Positions 38,454 to 47,047 of a DNA stretch of 64,000 nucleotides are shown here, one piece after another (position 1 is the first letter of the stretch; the number at the start of each line of letters is the position of its first letter). The stretch covers positions 38,224 through 102,223 of the IMG/VR virus record IMGVR_UViG_3300032291_003205; one strand, given 5' to 3'. This stretch comes from a virus. Both the position numbers and the translations under genes were made by a program. The notes below the pieces were generated by a model. It made no database searches, was not told where the DNA came from, and worked only from the letters and a program-made list of their open reading frames with translations.

Positions 38454-39652
38454 GGTGGATTATTATATTTTTACTATTTACTAATACTTTATTAGGCCAA
38501 TTCACCTACTCAGGTTACCTCTATAATGCAGATGGGTCAGGAGCAAATAATGTTCCTGTAAAACTTTATAAAAGCACAGCAGGTGCTACTACTAAATCAG
38601 GTACTTTAGCTAAAATAACATCAGGTATTCCTTCCGATAGAGGAAGAGGAACCTCAGTACTTTTTTCTACTGTTAATACAGATGAAACGTCTGTAGCTAT
38701 TACATTTCCTTCTGGATTTAGTCCTTCTTATGCAGGTACTACTTATTCATCATGTCACGTAAATGCTAACTCTTGGTTTACTTTTGGAACAAGTTCTAGC
38801 TCTGGTTTTAATGGAAATGCAACTAGTCCTAACCAACCAACAATCCATATCGGTTCAGTAGATAATGGCTCTACAGACAACAACGTTTCTTATGTTTCAA
38901 CTGAAAGTTACACAGATGCAACTTACGGAGACGTGTTTAGAGTAAGATACGAGGGTAACTGCAAATATAATCAGACAGGAGTAAACTATACCTGGGATTT
39001 GTATTTTATTAAAAACCAAGCTTCAAAGCAGATAGTGGTTTGGAGAACATTTACTGCAGATGGTTCTAACCAGGAGGTGATGGGTATATCTACAGGTAGT
39101 GCTTGGTTAGCAAGTACATTAGTCACTTCAGGTTCCTTCTCGGGTACTAGCTGGGAGATAAATACATCCTCAAGTACTACAACATCCTCCACTTCATTAG
39201 ATGCTACCGCAAATACGAACTCATCAGGATATTATTCTTTTTCAAGAACTACAGTAGCCGGTGACCAATTTACAATTCAACTTGATGCACCAACAAGAAT
39301 ACAGTCCTATACTACAACCGATATTCAAGCTGTTTCAAATATTATTTTAGATAAAACATCTATTACAGGTCTTTCTTACCATATGTTTGATGTTAATGAT
39401 GATACAAGAATTACAGTAGCCGATAAGTATTATGTAGCTGCTAGAAAAGTAGGTAGATTTTCTAAATGGAGAATAGCACCTGATGTTAGGTTATTTACTA
39501 CAGCCGAATATAATTCTATAAAAGCATCTACAAGTAATGTTAGAGCCACTTATCCAGGTGTTTCTTCTATTACTACCTCTACATTAACCTCAGGCGGAAC
39601 ACTTAGTTATTACTTAATAGCACCTGGTTATTCAGGTTCTGTAACTTATTGA
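38450..39652 (+). CDS. Secreted dockerin-like protein
   Basis: A 400-residue protein with a signal peptide (MRWIIIFLLFTNTLLGQ). A CNA-B or carboxypeptidase-regulatory-like strand set (YSGYLYNADGSGANNVPVKL) follows, then an unassigned beta-rich middle. Residues 287-335 are dockerin-like (TTTDIQAVSNIILDK, then FDVNDDTRITVADKYYVAAR). The end (GRFSKW..., then YYLIAPGYSGSV) matches residues after the dockerin-like part of the 34157 protein, but the sorting domain is absent. It may bind the cohesin-like domains of that protein. Confidence 0.65.
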   Translation: MRWIIIFLLFTNTLLGQFTYSGYLYNADGSGANNVPVKLYKSTAGATTKSGTLAKITSGIPSDRGRGTSVLFSTVNTDETSVAITFPSGFSPSYAGTTYSSCHVNANSWFTFGTSSSSGFNGNATSPNQPTIHIGSVDNGSTDNNVSYVSTESYTDATYGDVFRVRYEGNCKYNQTGVNYTWDLYFIKNQASKQIVVWRTFTADGSNQEVMGISTGSAWLASTLVTSGSFSGTSWEINTSSSTTTSSTSLDATANTNSSGYYSFSRTTVAGDQFTIQLDAPTRIQSYTTTDIQAVSNIILDKTSITGLSYHMFDVNDDTRITVADKYYVAARKVGRFSKWRIAPDVRLFTTAEYNSIKASTSNVRATYPGVSSITTSTLTSGGTLSYYLIAPGYSGSVTY

Positions 39653-39660
39653 TATTTATA
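39652..39660 (+). promoter_or_regulatory. Late-type box ATATTTATA
   Basis: It overlaps the end of the previous gene and lies 4 bases before the ATG at 39665. Confidence 0.5.
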
Positions 39661-39664
39661 AAAG

Positions 39665-40114
39665 ATGTTGAATTTTTTATTTCCTATATTATTAGCTTTA
39701 ACACCTTCTGATACTACAAAGGTAAATGTTCAAGTAAACAATGTTCAACATATCCAAAAAATTGGAGATAGAGATGTTACTTTTGGTGTTAAAGAAACTG
39801 TAGAAGAATTATTAATTGGAAAAGGATATACCCCTGTTGACTCAGGAGTAGCCTTTATAACCCAAGTAAGTATAGATAGTATTTACTCACCTCAACAAAT
39901 AGTAAACATAATGGGTCTACAATGGTTAAAGAAAGACTATTTTGTAGAAACTAGTATATGTATTGGAAATAGTTGTTTTAAATCAGTTGGTGTTAGAAAA
40001 ACCTTTATTTTCGCGGCATTTTTAAATGTTGAAAATAATGAAGTTCCATTAAACCGAAAGGCGTTCTCGAAAGCGTTACAAGAAAGTTTAACAAAAACAA
40101 TAAAACAACTATAA
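39665..40114 (+). CDS. Secreted protein of the surface cassette
   Basis: A 149-residue protein with a weak signal sequence (MLNFLFPILLALTPSD). A mixed alpha/beta body (EELLIGKGYTPVDSGVAFI) is followed by a CIGNSC pair. No family is recognised. Position suggests an accessory periplasmic factor of the CsgG-like pore, but nothing proves it. Confidence 0.55.
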   Translation: MLNFLFPILLALTPSDTTKVNVQVNNVQHIQKIGDRDVTFGVKETVEELLIGKGYTPVDSGVAFITQVSIDSIYSPQQIVNIMGLQWLKKDYFVETSICIGNSCFKSVGVRKTFIFAAFLNVENNEVPLNRKAFSKALQESLTKTIKQL

Positions 40115-40115
40115 T

Positions 40116-40379
40116 ATGAAAAATTTCCTTAAACAATTATTCGACGACAACAACTCAATCAATGAGAAAGCATTAGTAGGTTTTATAGCTTTCTTTATGC
40201 TTTGCATTGCTCTTATTGTAGACCTAGTAACAGGCTACATGGGAACTGCTTTAGTAATTAATGAATTTATCTTTGATGGATTTATGGTAATCATTTTAGG
40301 TTCATTTGGTATCGCTTCGGTTGATAAATTTTTGAATAAAAAAGACAAACACGAAGAAGATAAAGATATAGAAGGATAA
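40116..40379 (+). CDS. Putative holin, two membrane segments
   Basis: An 87-residue protein with two membrane spans (ALVGFIAFFMLCIALIVDLV and a second starting FDGFMVIILGSFGI) and a charged tail (KKDKHEEDKDIEG). Its place directly before a second membrane protein and an endolysin supports a holin or antiholin role. Confidence 0.65.
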   Translation: MKNFLKQLFDDNNSINEKALVGFIAFFMLCIALIVDLVTGYMGTALVINEFIFDGFMVIILGSFGIASVDKFLNKKDKHEEDKDIEG

Positions 40380-40792
40380 TGAAGTCTACGTTACTAGTTT
40401 TACTATTATCATTAACCACAACCTGTGCTTTTGTTTGTAGCTATTTCGGTGGATTAGCTATAGACAATAGTGAGCAGTATTTGGCCGTAGTGGCGGTCGC
40501 TTTTATGGATGGGTTTTTTGGTATAGTTGCTGGTACGAAGAAAGAAGGTTTTAAAACCTATAAAGCATTAAAAGTATTAAAAACAACATTTACATGGTTA
40601 GTTATATTAACAGTAATATTAATGGTTGAAATAGGATTCCCAGGTACGTCTTGGCTCTCAGAAACCATTATAATGCCTTTTATAATATTCCAAGTAATTA
40701 GTGCATTAAAAAATGCTTCGTCTGCTGGTTTTATAAAATATTCTGTATTAAATACAATTTTAGAAAAAATTGACAAACATAAAGATAAATAA
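40379..40792 (+). CDS. Putative holin, four membrane segments
   Basis: A 137-residue protein with about four membrane spans. DGFFGIVAGTKKEGFKTYKA between spans is typical of the phage_holin_4 family of toxin-secretion/lysis holins. It starts in a TAATG overlap with the first holin-like gene and precedes the endolysin by 2 bases. Confidence 0.7.
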   Translation: MKSTLLVLLLSLTTTCAFVCSYFGGLAIDNSEQYLAVVAVAFMDGFFGIVAGTKKEGFKTYKALKVLKTTFTWLVILTVILMVEIGFPGTSWLSETIIMPFIIFQVISALKNASSAGFIKYSVLNTILEKIDKHKDK

Positions 40793-40794
40793 AT

Positions 40795-41619
40795 ATGCTA
40801 TTAAAAAAAGGTGACAACAATGAACAGGTAAAACAACTCCAAATTAAATTAGGGGTTGATCCTGTGGGTAACTTTGGTCCTAAAACCGAAGAGGCAGTTA
40901 AAAAATATCAAGCGGCTAATGGTTTAGTTGCTGATGGTATAGTAGGAGATGGAACTTGGAATAAAATTATGGGTACAGCACCTATTGCTACTCCTGCTCC
41001 AGCCGTTATTCCTACTAGTTCATTTAAATTAGATAAATTAAAAGGACATATTCCAGATTCAGTAATTGCTGCTATTCCTGATACTGCTGCTAAGTTTAAT
41101 ATTATAAATGTATTAAGATTGGCTCATTTTCTTGCCCAAGCAGGACATGAATCAGGACAATTTAAAGCAACTTCAGAAAACCTAAATTATAGTTCAAAAG
41201 GATTATTAGGTATTTTCCCAAGATACTTTACTCCCGCTTTAGCAGAATCTTATGCTCGCCAACCTCAAAAAATCGCTAACAAAGTTTATGGTGGTAGAAT
41301 GGGTAATGGGGCTGAAGCCACTGGAGATGGATTTAAATTCAGAGGTAGAGGATATATTCAATTGACTGGTAAAGATAATTATACCCAATTTGATAAAACT
41401 GTACCCGAAGATATTTTAGCTAATCCTGATTTAGTATCAGGTAAATATGCTTTAATGTCTGCTGCTTGGTTTTTTGATAAGAATAAACTTTGGGGTATTT
41501 GTGATAAAGGAGCTGATCAAGGAACCGTAACAGCTGTTACAAAAAGAGTAAATGGTGGAACTATTGGTTTACCAGATCGTATTAAACATTTTAACGAATA
41601 TTATAATTTATTAAAATAA
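40795..41619 (+). CDS. Endolysin: peptidoglycan-binding domain plus GH19
   Basis: A 274-residue protein. Residues 1-60 are a PG_binding_1 domain (DNNEQVKQLQIKLGVD, then VKKYQAANGLVADGIVG). A Pro/Ala linker leads to a GH19 lysozyme/chitinase-like domain with HFLAQAGHESGQFK (catalytic Glu), then FRGRGYIQLTGKDNY, the GH19 signature. It cleaves the cell wall for lysis. No signal peptide is seen, so it needs the holins. Confidence 0.93.
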   Translation: MLLKKGDNNEQVKQLQIKLGVDPVGNFGPKTEEAVKKYQAANGLVADGIVGDGTWNKIMGTAPIATPAPAVIPTSSFKLDKLKGHIPDSVIAAIPDTAAKFNIINVLRLAHFLAQAGHESGQFKATSENLNYSSKGLLGIFPRYFTPALAESYARQPQKIANKVYGGRMGNGAEATGDGFKFRGRGYIQLTGKDNYTQFDKTVPEDILANPDLVSGKYALMSAAWFFDKNKLWGICDKGADQGTVTAVTKRVNGGTIGLPDRIKHFNEYYNLLK

Positions 41620-41996
41620 TGAGTGAATTTCAATTAAAAGAAGGACAAGGGTATATTTACGTAGGTGAATACTTTCATAAATTTGGAGGTAAAGTACCTA
41701 CAGAAAAGAAAATAGGTAAAACTGATGACCTATTAAAAATACCTCAAATAGATGATTATGCCTTTAGTTTAGACTTTACAGCAGCAGATATTTATCTTGT
41801 TGAAAATGTAGAGGTTCTTTATGCTGCTTTAACATCAGTATTAAGTCATGATCTTATTAAAGAGGATTGGTTTGCAGATAGTGATGGGGATTTAAAAGAA
41901 AGAGTAGCTAGCTTTATGAAAGCTTTTGGTTATATTGAGATTTGTGATGTTGATGGTGATGGAATACCGGATCATCTAGACGACGTTATAGGTTAA
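41619..41996 (+). CDS. GIY-YIG-like small protein with a calcium-type loop
   Basis: A 125-residue protein. GQGYIYVGEYFHKF and KKIGKTDDLLKIPQ resemble the opening of T5orf172-type GIY-YIG folds. The end carries DVDGDGIPDHLDD, a thrombospondin-3/dockerin-type calcium motif. The combination is unusual. It starts in a TAATG overlap with the endolysin. Confidence 0.5.
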   Translation: MSEFQLKEGQGYIYVGEYFHKFGGKVPTEKKIGKTDDLLKIPQIDDYAFSLDFTAADIYLVENVEVLYAALTSVLSHDLIKEDWFADSDGDLKERVASFMKAFGYIEICDVDGDGIPDHLDDVIG

Positions 41997-42044
41997 TATT
42001 TTTACATCTACAACGCTCTCCGCAAAAACCGAGAGATAATTTAT

Positions 42045-42078
42045 TATAGGCGTTATACTTAAGTGTATGGCGCCTATA
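42045..42078 (+). promoter_or_regulatory. 8-base inverted repeat around upstream ATGs
   Basis: TATAGGCG (42045-42052) and CGCCTATA (42071-42078) pair perfectly across an 18-base loop. It may be an operator or an RNA hairpin. Confidence 0.45.
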
Positions 42079-42089
42079 TGTATCGATGT

Positions 42090-42527
42090 ATGGATGTTAA
42101 TAAAATATTTAACTTGTTTAATGGAGATGAACCCGAGTCATTAGGGGAGAAAGCTCAACAGGTAGATATTTCATTAGATTATAAAAATCATCCTTTATTC
42201 TGGGTAGGTATGTTTAAGAAACTAATCCAGAATCACCAAACATTTAACGACCAATTACTTAAATTTTTTGATAAATTAGATGAGGGATTAGATGTAGTTG
42301 ATATTGATAGAGCAGGGGAATTTGTTGTATTTAATAGGGCTTGGGAATACATCCAAAAAGTAGATCCAGATAACTTGGTTTGTCAAGAGGCCTTATATAG
42401 ATTCGTGGACATACATCTTAGAATTGCCCTAGAATTATCTATAAATTACTTCCAAGAAATGGAAGAATATGAAAAATGTATACATCTCAAAAAGAATTTA
42501 GAATTTGTAAAACTTCTCTTAACCTAA
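42090..42527 (+). CDS. Uncharacterised helical protein
   Basis: A 145-residue, acidic, helical protein (MDVNKIFNLFNGDEPE...). I chose the ATG at 42090 because the earlier in-frame ATGs (42063, 42078) lie in or at the edge of an inverted repeat. No family is recognised. Confidence 0.6.
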   Translation: MDVNKIFNLFNGDEPESLGEKAQQVDISLDYKNHPLFWVGMFKKLIQNHQTFNDQLLKFFDKLDEGLDVVDIDRAGEFVVFNRAWEYIQKVDPDNLVCQEALYRFVDIHLRIALELSINYFQEMEEYEKCIHLKKNLEFVKLLLT

Positions 42528-42528
42528 G

Positions 42529-42560
42529 CTTGGAGGATCTTACTTCCAATATTATATTCC
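42529..42560 (+). promoter_or_regulatory. Early-type promoter
   Basis: CTTG, 20 bases, TATATTCC, within the gap after the gene that ends at 42527. Confidence 0.65.
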
Positions 42561-42592
42561 AATCACGGGAAAAGGAAAAAAGAGAATAAAAT

Positions 42593-42790
42593 ATGAAAAA
42601 TAGAGAAATTATAATGAGGAGGTTAGAAAGAGCCGAATCAAACATGGAGAAATTAAATTTTGTCCTAAGTCGTCAAGGCACAAGAGAACAGTTTAATGAC
42701 CTTATCCAAGAAACTAGGGAAGTGATTCAAGACGCTAAATCATTCGTTCAACAAGAACCTATGAGTCAAGGGGAAGTTAATCCATTTTAA
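42593..42790 (+). CDS. Small coiled-coil protein
   Basis: A 65-residue highly charged helical protein (RRLERAESNMEKLNFVL). Likely an oligomeric or partner-binding helix. Function unknown; it has its own promoter. Confidence 0.6.
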   Translation: MKNREIIMRRLERAESNMEKLNFVLSRQGTREQFNDLIQETREVIQDAKSFVQQEPMSQGEVNPF

Positions 42791-42792
42791 TT

Positions 42793-43578
42793 ATGAATTT
42801 AACAGCAGAACAAATCCAACAAAATTGGTTGCGAATGGTGGGCTTTATTGAGGATCACATTTCATCACCTCGTAAAGAAAAATTAGTAGAATTTTATGAA
42901 AAATTTAGTGAGCGTTTAATGTTGATGCCTGCTGCTCACAAAAAAGAATACCACAATGCTTTTCCTGGAGGTTATGTAGAACATGTTAATCGAGTTATTA
43001 CTTGTGCTCTTCACCTCCATGATTTGTGGGCTCAAATGGGTGCTGATATTTCAACATATACTAAAGAAGAATTAGTATTTTCGGCCCTGAATCATGATCT
43101 AGGTAAAATGGGAGATGAGGAAAATGAATCATATATCCCCCAGACCGATAATTGGAGACGTGAAAAATTAGGTGAGGATTATATGTTTAATACTAAAGTT
43201 CCATTTGCTTCTGTTCCCGACCGTGGTTTATTTTTACTCCAATCACATGGTATCCAGTATTCATTTAATGAAATGATTACTATTCAAACACATGATGGTT
43301 TATATGATGAGGCAAATAAAAAATATTTAATGACTTATATGCCAGAACAAAAACCACGTACAGCATTACCTTTTATTGTACATCAAGCGGATTTAATGGC
43401 TGCTAGAATTGAGTTTGAAAGAGAATGGTTACCTAAATTGCAAGGTAACGTGGAGACCAAAAAGAAACCATTTACATTGGGTAATAATAAATCAGCTCCA
43501 ACAACTTCAGCCGCTAAATCTAAAGCATTAGGTAGCGTAAAAAGTGAAGGACTTAAAAACCTATTAGACAACTTATGA
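42793..43578 (+). CDS. HD-domain phosphohydrolase
   Basis: A 261-residue protein with an HD-type metal site. GGYVEHVNRVITCALHLHDLW supplies the first His, SALNHDLGKMGDEEN is the HD pair, and QSHGIQYS and IQTHDGLYD supply further His residues. HQADLMAARIEFER is the last Asp. HD domains hydrolyse nucleotides or cyclic nucleotides. The C-terminal 50 residues are a low-complexity tail. It overlaps the next gene by 4 bases. Confidence 0.8.
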   Translation: MNLTAEQIQQNWLRMVGFIEDHISSPRKEKLVEFYEKFSERLMLMPAAHKKEYHNAFPGGYVEHVNRVITCALHLHDLWAQMGADISTYTKEELVFSALNHDLGKMGDEENESYIPQTDNWRREKLGEDYMFNTKVPFASVPDRGLFLLQSHGIQYSFNEMITIQTHDGLYDEANKKYLMTYMPEQKPRTALPFIVHQADLMAARIEFEREWLPKLQGNVETKKKPFTLGNNKSAPTTSAAKSKALGSVKSEGLKNLLDNL

Positions 43579-43856
43579 TATTAACAATTGTATTACTCTC
43601 AATGTTGGTCGTGACTCTTGGATTCACAACCTATAATCTTCTCAAGAAAAATGAGAAACAAGAAGATATCCTAGCAGGTTATATGACCTACCTAAACAAA
43701 ATTTCAGACACTATTGAGATGTCAGAAAAGAAAATGATGGAAGTAGATGCTAAAGGTAGTTTTAAATCGGATGATGAGGTAGGATTTTTCTTTGAACAAA
43801 TTAAAACAATTCAAACTGCATTAAATTCTTTTGTTATTAAAAACATCACCAAATAA
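43575..43856 (+). CDS. Membrane-anchored helical protein
   Basis: A 93-residue protein with an N-terminal membrane span (ILTIVLLSMLVVTLGFTTY) and a long soluble helix (LNKISDTIEMSEKKMMEVD). Unrecognised. It is overlapped by the HD gene and the sigma factor gene. Confidence 0.6.
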   Translation: MILTIVLLSMLVVTLGFTTYNLLKKNEKQEDILAGYMTYLNKISDTIEMSEKKMMEVDAKGSFKSDDEVGFFFEQIKTIQTALNSFVIKNITK

Positions 43857-44563
43857 TGGAAGAGGTAGTAGTAAAGAAGAAAAAGGGTGTCCAATATTTT
43901 ACCCAAGACACAGAGGATGCTATTGTATTATATAATAACACTACTGATTTTGAGGTAAAAAGTAGAATCTATCACGATAGAATCCATTACGCCTTTTTTA
44001 AACTTACCGAAAACATTATTCATACCTTTAAGTTTTATTATACTGAGGTAGATAATATTGAGGATTTACAACACGAAGTAATTACTTTCCTACTATCTAA
44101 AATCCATTTATTTAATCCAGAAAGAGGAGCTAAAGCATATTCTTATTTTGGAACAATTGCTAAACGTTATTTAATTTTATCAAACCAGAAAAATTATAAA
44201 AAACGTATTGATACTGTTGCTTTAGATACTATTGAGGAAGACGAGGAACATTCATATAGCATCGATGATTCATCGCACGATGAACGTCTATCGATGTTTA
44301 TAGACATATTTACCGAGTATTGCACACGAAATATTTATAATTTATTTCCTAAAGAATATGACGCTCAAATTGCGGATGCTATTTTAGAACTATTTCGTAA
44401 AAGAGAACATTTAGATATATTTAATAAAAAAGCTCTTTACATTTATATCCGTGAGATCGTAGACGTTAAAACTCCTAAAATTACCAAGATAGCAAATCAA
44501 CTCTACGACATTTTTAAAGAAGGTTATATATTTTATTTAGAACACGGATATACAAGTTTTTAG
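43856..44563 (+). CDS. Phage late sigma factor (gp55-like)
   Basis: A 235-residue protein with a sigma-70 region 2-like core: NIEDLQHEVITFLLSKIHLFNPERGAKA (shown in part: NPERGAKAYSYFGTIAKRYL), the typical region 2.2-2.4 pattern D-x-x-Q-E..F...D...G.f.tyl...arr. No region 4 is evident, as in T4 gp55. It sits just before the structural module, whose genes carry ATATTTATA boxes. It likely directs host RNA polymerase to late promoters. Confidence 0.8.
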   Translation: MEEVVVKKKKGVQYFTQDTEDAIVLYNNTTDFEVKSRIYHDRIHYAFFKLTENIIHTFKFYYTEVDNIEDLQHEVITFLLSKIHLFNPERGAKAYSYFGTIAKRYLILSNQKNYKKRIDTVALDTIEEDEEHSYSIDDSSHDERLSMFIDIFTEYCTRNIYNLFPKEYDAQIADAILELFRKREHLDIFNKKALYIYIREIVDVKTPKITKIANQLYDIFKEGYIFYLEHGYTSF

Positions 44564-44568
44564 TTTTC

Positions 44569-44577
44569 ATATTTATA
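44569..44577 (+). promoter_or_regulatory. Late-type box ATATTTATA
   Basis: The first of two boxes before the structural module. It lies 19 bases before the ATG at 44597. Confidence 0.6.
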
Positions 44578-44590
44578 AGAAACTAACTGT

Positions 44591-44599
44591 ATATTTATG
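44591..44599 (+). promoter_or_regulatory. Late-type box ATATTTATG overlapping the start codon
   Basis: Second copy. Its last three bases are the ATG at 44597, so it may instead be a chance match. Confidence 0.3.
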
Positions 44600-44932
44600 T
44601 CACAATTTGAAAATATTATCTTTGGTAAGAAAAAATTCTCCGATGTTTTGGAGGAAATTTACAATAACCAAAAGAAAAAAGATCAACAGGTTACTGCTCT
44701 AATTAATGAGTTAAAACCCTTAATTTCTGACATTGGAGACGCTACTCTTGTTGTTCCTTTAATTAAGGAATATATGGAAATTAGTGTTAAAAATGATGAT
44801 ATTTTAATTAAAATGGCTGCCTTAGCTCAACGTGCTATGGCAACAGTAACCTCTGATGGTTCTCTTACTATTTCTGATGAGGAAAAAGAGCAGTTATTAT
44901 CTGCTATGAACGAGTTAAAAGGAGGTAAATAA
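44597..44932 (+). CDS. Small structural-module protein
   Basis: A 111-residue helical protein (ENIIFGKKKFSDVLEEIYNNQ...). First gene of the tail module. The stop overlaps the next start (TAATG). Function not recognised. Confidence 0.65.
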   Translation: MSQFENIIFGKKKFSDVLEEIYNNQKKKDQQVTALINELKPLISDIGDATLVVPLIKEYMEISVKNDDILIKMAALAQRAMATVTSDGSLTISDEEKEQLLSAMNELKGGK

Positions 44933-46164
44933 TGGCTAAATATGGATTTGCGGCTCTAAATCAAAATTTAAATCCAAGTTTAAGTAATAACTTTGGGGTA
45001 TTAAATGCTGTAAATCAACTTAGCCTAAATAAGGCCGTTAGGGTATTAAGTATTGTTTTAGATAGTACACACCCACGTTTTAAAGAATTAGGTGAATGGA
45101 ATGGTTTAGGTATCATAGAATATGAGGATGTAGATAATCCATTACCATCAAATACTCCTTCGACGGCTCGTCCTTTATATAGTAATAATAAAAAATATCC
45201 TTTAGTAAACGAAATTGTTTACCTCATATCACAACCAGATACAAATATTTTTGAGTTTTCTACAAGTGCTACTGATTATTATTTAGATGTAATTTCTTTA
45301 TGGAATAGTAATCACCATAATGCTTATCCTACTACCCCAAATATATTACCTCCATCACAACAAAAAGATTATATTCAAACTCAAGCAGGTAATGTTAGAC
45401 GAGTTACAGATCAATCTACAGAAATATTTTTAGGTAAAACATTTTTTGAACGATCTAATATTCATCCCTTACTACCTTTTGAAGGGGATGTTATTAATGA
45501 GGGAAGATGGGGTAACTCAATTCGTATTGGTTCTACTGTAGCAGATACTTTAAACAATTGGTCTTCAGTTGGTTTAAATGGTGATCCTATTTTAATTATT
45601 AGAAATGGTCAAGGTGTTCAAACAGAAGAAGGTTGGATACCAACAGTAGAGGATATTAACAATGATGATTCCTCAATTTATGCTACAAGTACTCAGAAAA
45701 TACCTTTAAAAGCCTCAAGTACTATATATGATAGTTACAAAACAGCTCCTACAGTCCCAGATCAATATGCTGGAAAACAAGTTATTTTAAACTCAGGTCG
45801 ATTGGTATTTAATACTACTCAAGACCATTTATTATTAAGTTCTGCTCAAACAATAGGATTTAATTCTGTTAAAGGATTTAATTTTGATACTAAAGCAAAT
45901 TTTGTTGTAGGTGCTCCTTCAATTAAACTAGGTTCTAAAAACGCTACCGAACCTTTATTATTAGGAAATAAAACAGTTACTTTATTAAATCAGCTACTAG
46001 TAAATTTAGAGGCGTTTATGACTATTTGCTCAACATTAGTTTCAACTCCTCCAGGTACTCCTTTAGGACCTTTAAATATTGTAGCAGGACAAATGTCAAC
46101 TATATTAAATGGTTTGCAACAAAATCTTCAAGATATTAAATCTAAAAATAATTTTACAGTATAA
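44932..46164 (+). CDS. Probable baseplate hub/spike protein
   Basis: A 410-residue protein. HPLLPFEGDVINEGRWGNSI begins an OB-fold-like segment, with IRIGSTVADTLNNWSS and GDPILIIRNGQG following. I associate this arrangement with the gp5/spike-type baseplate proteins of large T4-like phages. The C-terminal part has a strand/helix repeat. No lysozyme domain is seen. It is the first large gene of the baseplate module. Confidence 0.6.
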   Translation: MAKYGFAALNQNLNPSLSNNFGVLNAVNQLSLNKAVRVLSIVLDSTHPRFKELGEWNGLGIIEYEDVDNPLPSNTPSTARPLYSNNKKYPLVNEIVYLISQPDTNIFEFSTSATDYYLDVISLWNSNHHNAYPTTPNILPPSQQKDYIQTQAGNVRRVTDQSTEIFLGKTFFERSNIHPLLPFEGDVINEGRWGNSIRIGSTVADTLNNWSSVGLNGDPILIIRNGQGVQTEEGWIPTVEDINNDDSSIYATSTQKIPLKASSTIYDSYKTAPTVPDQYAGKQVILNSGRLVFNTTQDHLLLSSAQTIGFNSVKGFNFDTKANFVVGAPSIKLGSKNATEPLLLGNKTVTLLNQLLVNLEAFMTICSTLVSTPPGTPLGPLNIVAGQMSTILNGLQQNLQDIKSKNNFTV

Positions 46165-47030
46165 TGGCAAATATACAAGATATTGATTTACAAGCAATCC
46201 AAAATGCTACCCCAGATAATTTAAAAGCATCTGGTACTGCTAAATTAGGTACATTAATATTTGACCAAGGTAAAGTAATAAATCAATTGTTAGATCCTAT
46301 TGCTAATAAATTATTATCTCAAGTTACTTCTCCGGATGGAACTTGTGTTTCTCAACAAATACTAGACGAAACTATTACTCAAAGAAATGGTTTAGTTTTA
46401 CAGTTAAACAATATAGGTAATAATTTAGATAAATTAACTAATACTTTAACAGGTCTTTCTAATTATTTAAGTTTAGCTCAAACCGTTATAACAATACTTA
46501 AAACGACTAAAATAGCTACTTCTATAGCAGCTAAGGTTTTACCTGTTGTTCCTGGAATTATTCCTTCTACTATAAGTGATTTAGAGGATGCTAAAAATCA
46601 AATTACATTTACAAATACAGGTACCTCAAAATTAGATAAAATCCAAGGTTCAGTATCTTCAGCTGCTATTTCAGTATCAATTGTAAATGGGTATATTTTA
46701 AATATTGTTAATACATTAAATTTATTAGATATTATTTTAATAAAATGTAGTCCAAATTCAACACTTTCCTCTATATCTAAAGGAATAAAAGCTAGTGCAG
46801 ATGCACAAAAACAAGCCCAAGCAACTATTAATCAAATAACATATAATGGTTTTATTATTGAAATACAAGAAGTACCTTACACACCTACTGTTACTCGTAG
46901 ACGAGCAGTTGGTAAAACTCAACAAGGTATTATTTTAATACAAACCGAATTATCATTTACTACTGATCCATTAACTTTAATTAATGAATTAAAACTAATA
47001 ATTGATAGAGACAATTTAAAAGCTTATTAA
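46164..47030 (+). CDS. Uncharacterised structural protein
   Basis: A 288-residue helical protein with a hydrophobic centre (IATSIAAKVLPVVPGIIP). It could be a tail or baseplate component, or span a membrane during injection. It starts in a TAATG overlap with the hub-like gene. Confidence 0.6.
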   Translation: MANIQDIDLQAIQNATPDNLKASGTAKLGTLIFDQGKVINQLLDPIANKLLSQVTSPDGTCVSQQILDETITQRNGLVLQLNNIGNNLDKLTNTLTGLSNYLSLAQTVITILKTTKIATSIAAKVLPVVPGIIPSTISDLEDAKNQITFTNTGTSKLDKIQGSVSSAAISVSIVNGYILNIVNTLNLLDIILIKCSPNSTLSSISKGIKASADAQKQAQATINQITYNGFIIEIQEVPYTPTVTRRRAVGKTQQGIILIQTELSFTTDPLTLINELKLIIDRDNLKAY

Positions 47031-47034
47031 CTTA

Positions 47035-47043
47035 ATATTTATA
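47035..47043 (+). promoter_or_regulatory. Late-type box ATATTTATA
   Basis: It lies 4 bases before the ATG at 47048. Confidence 0.55.
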
Positions 47044-47047
47044 AACA

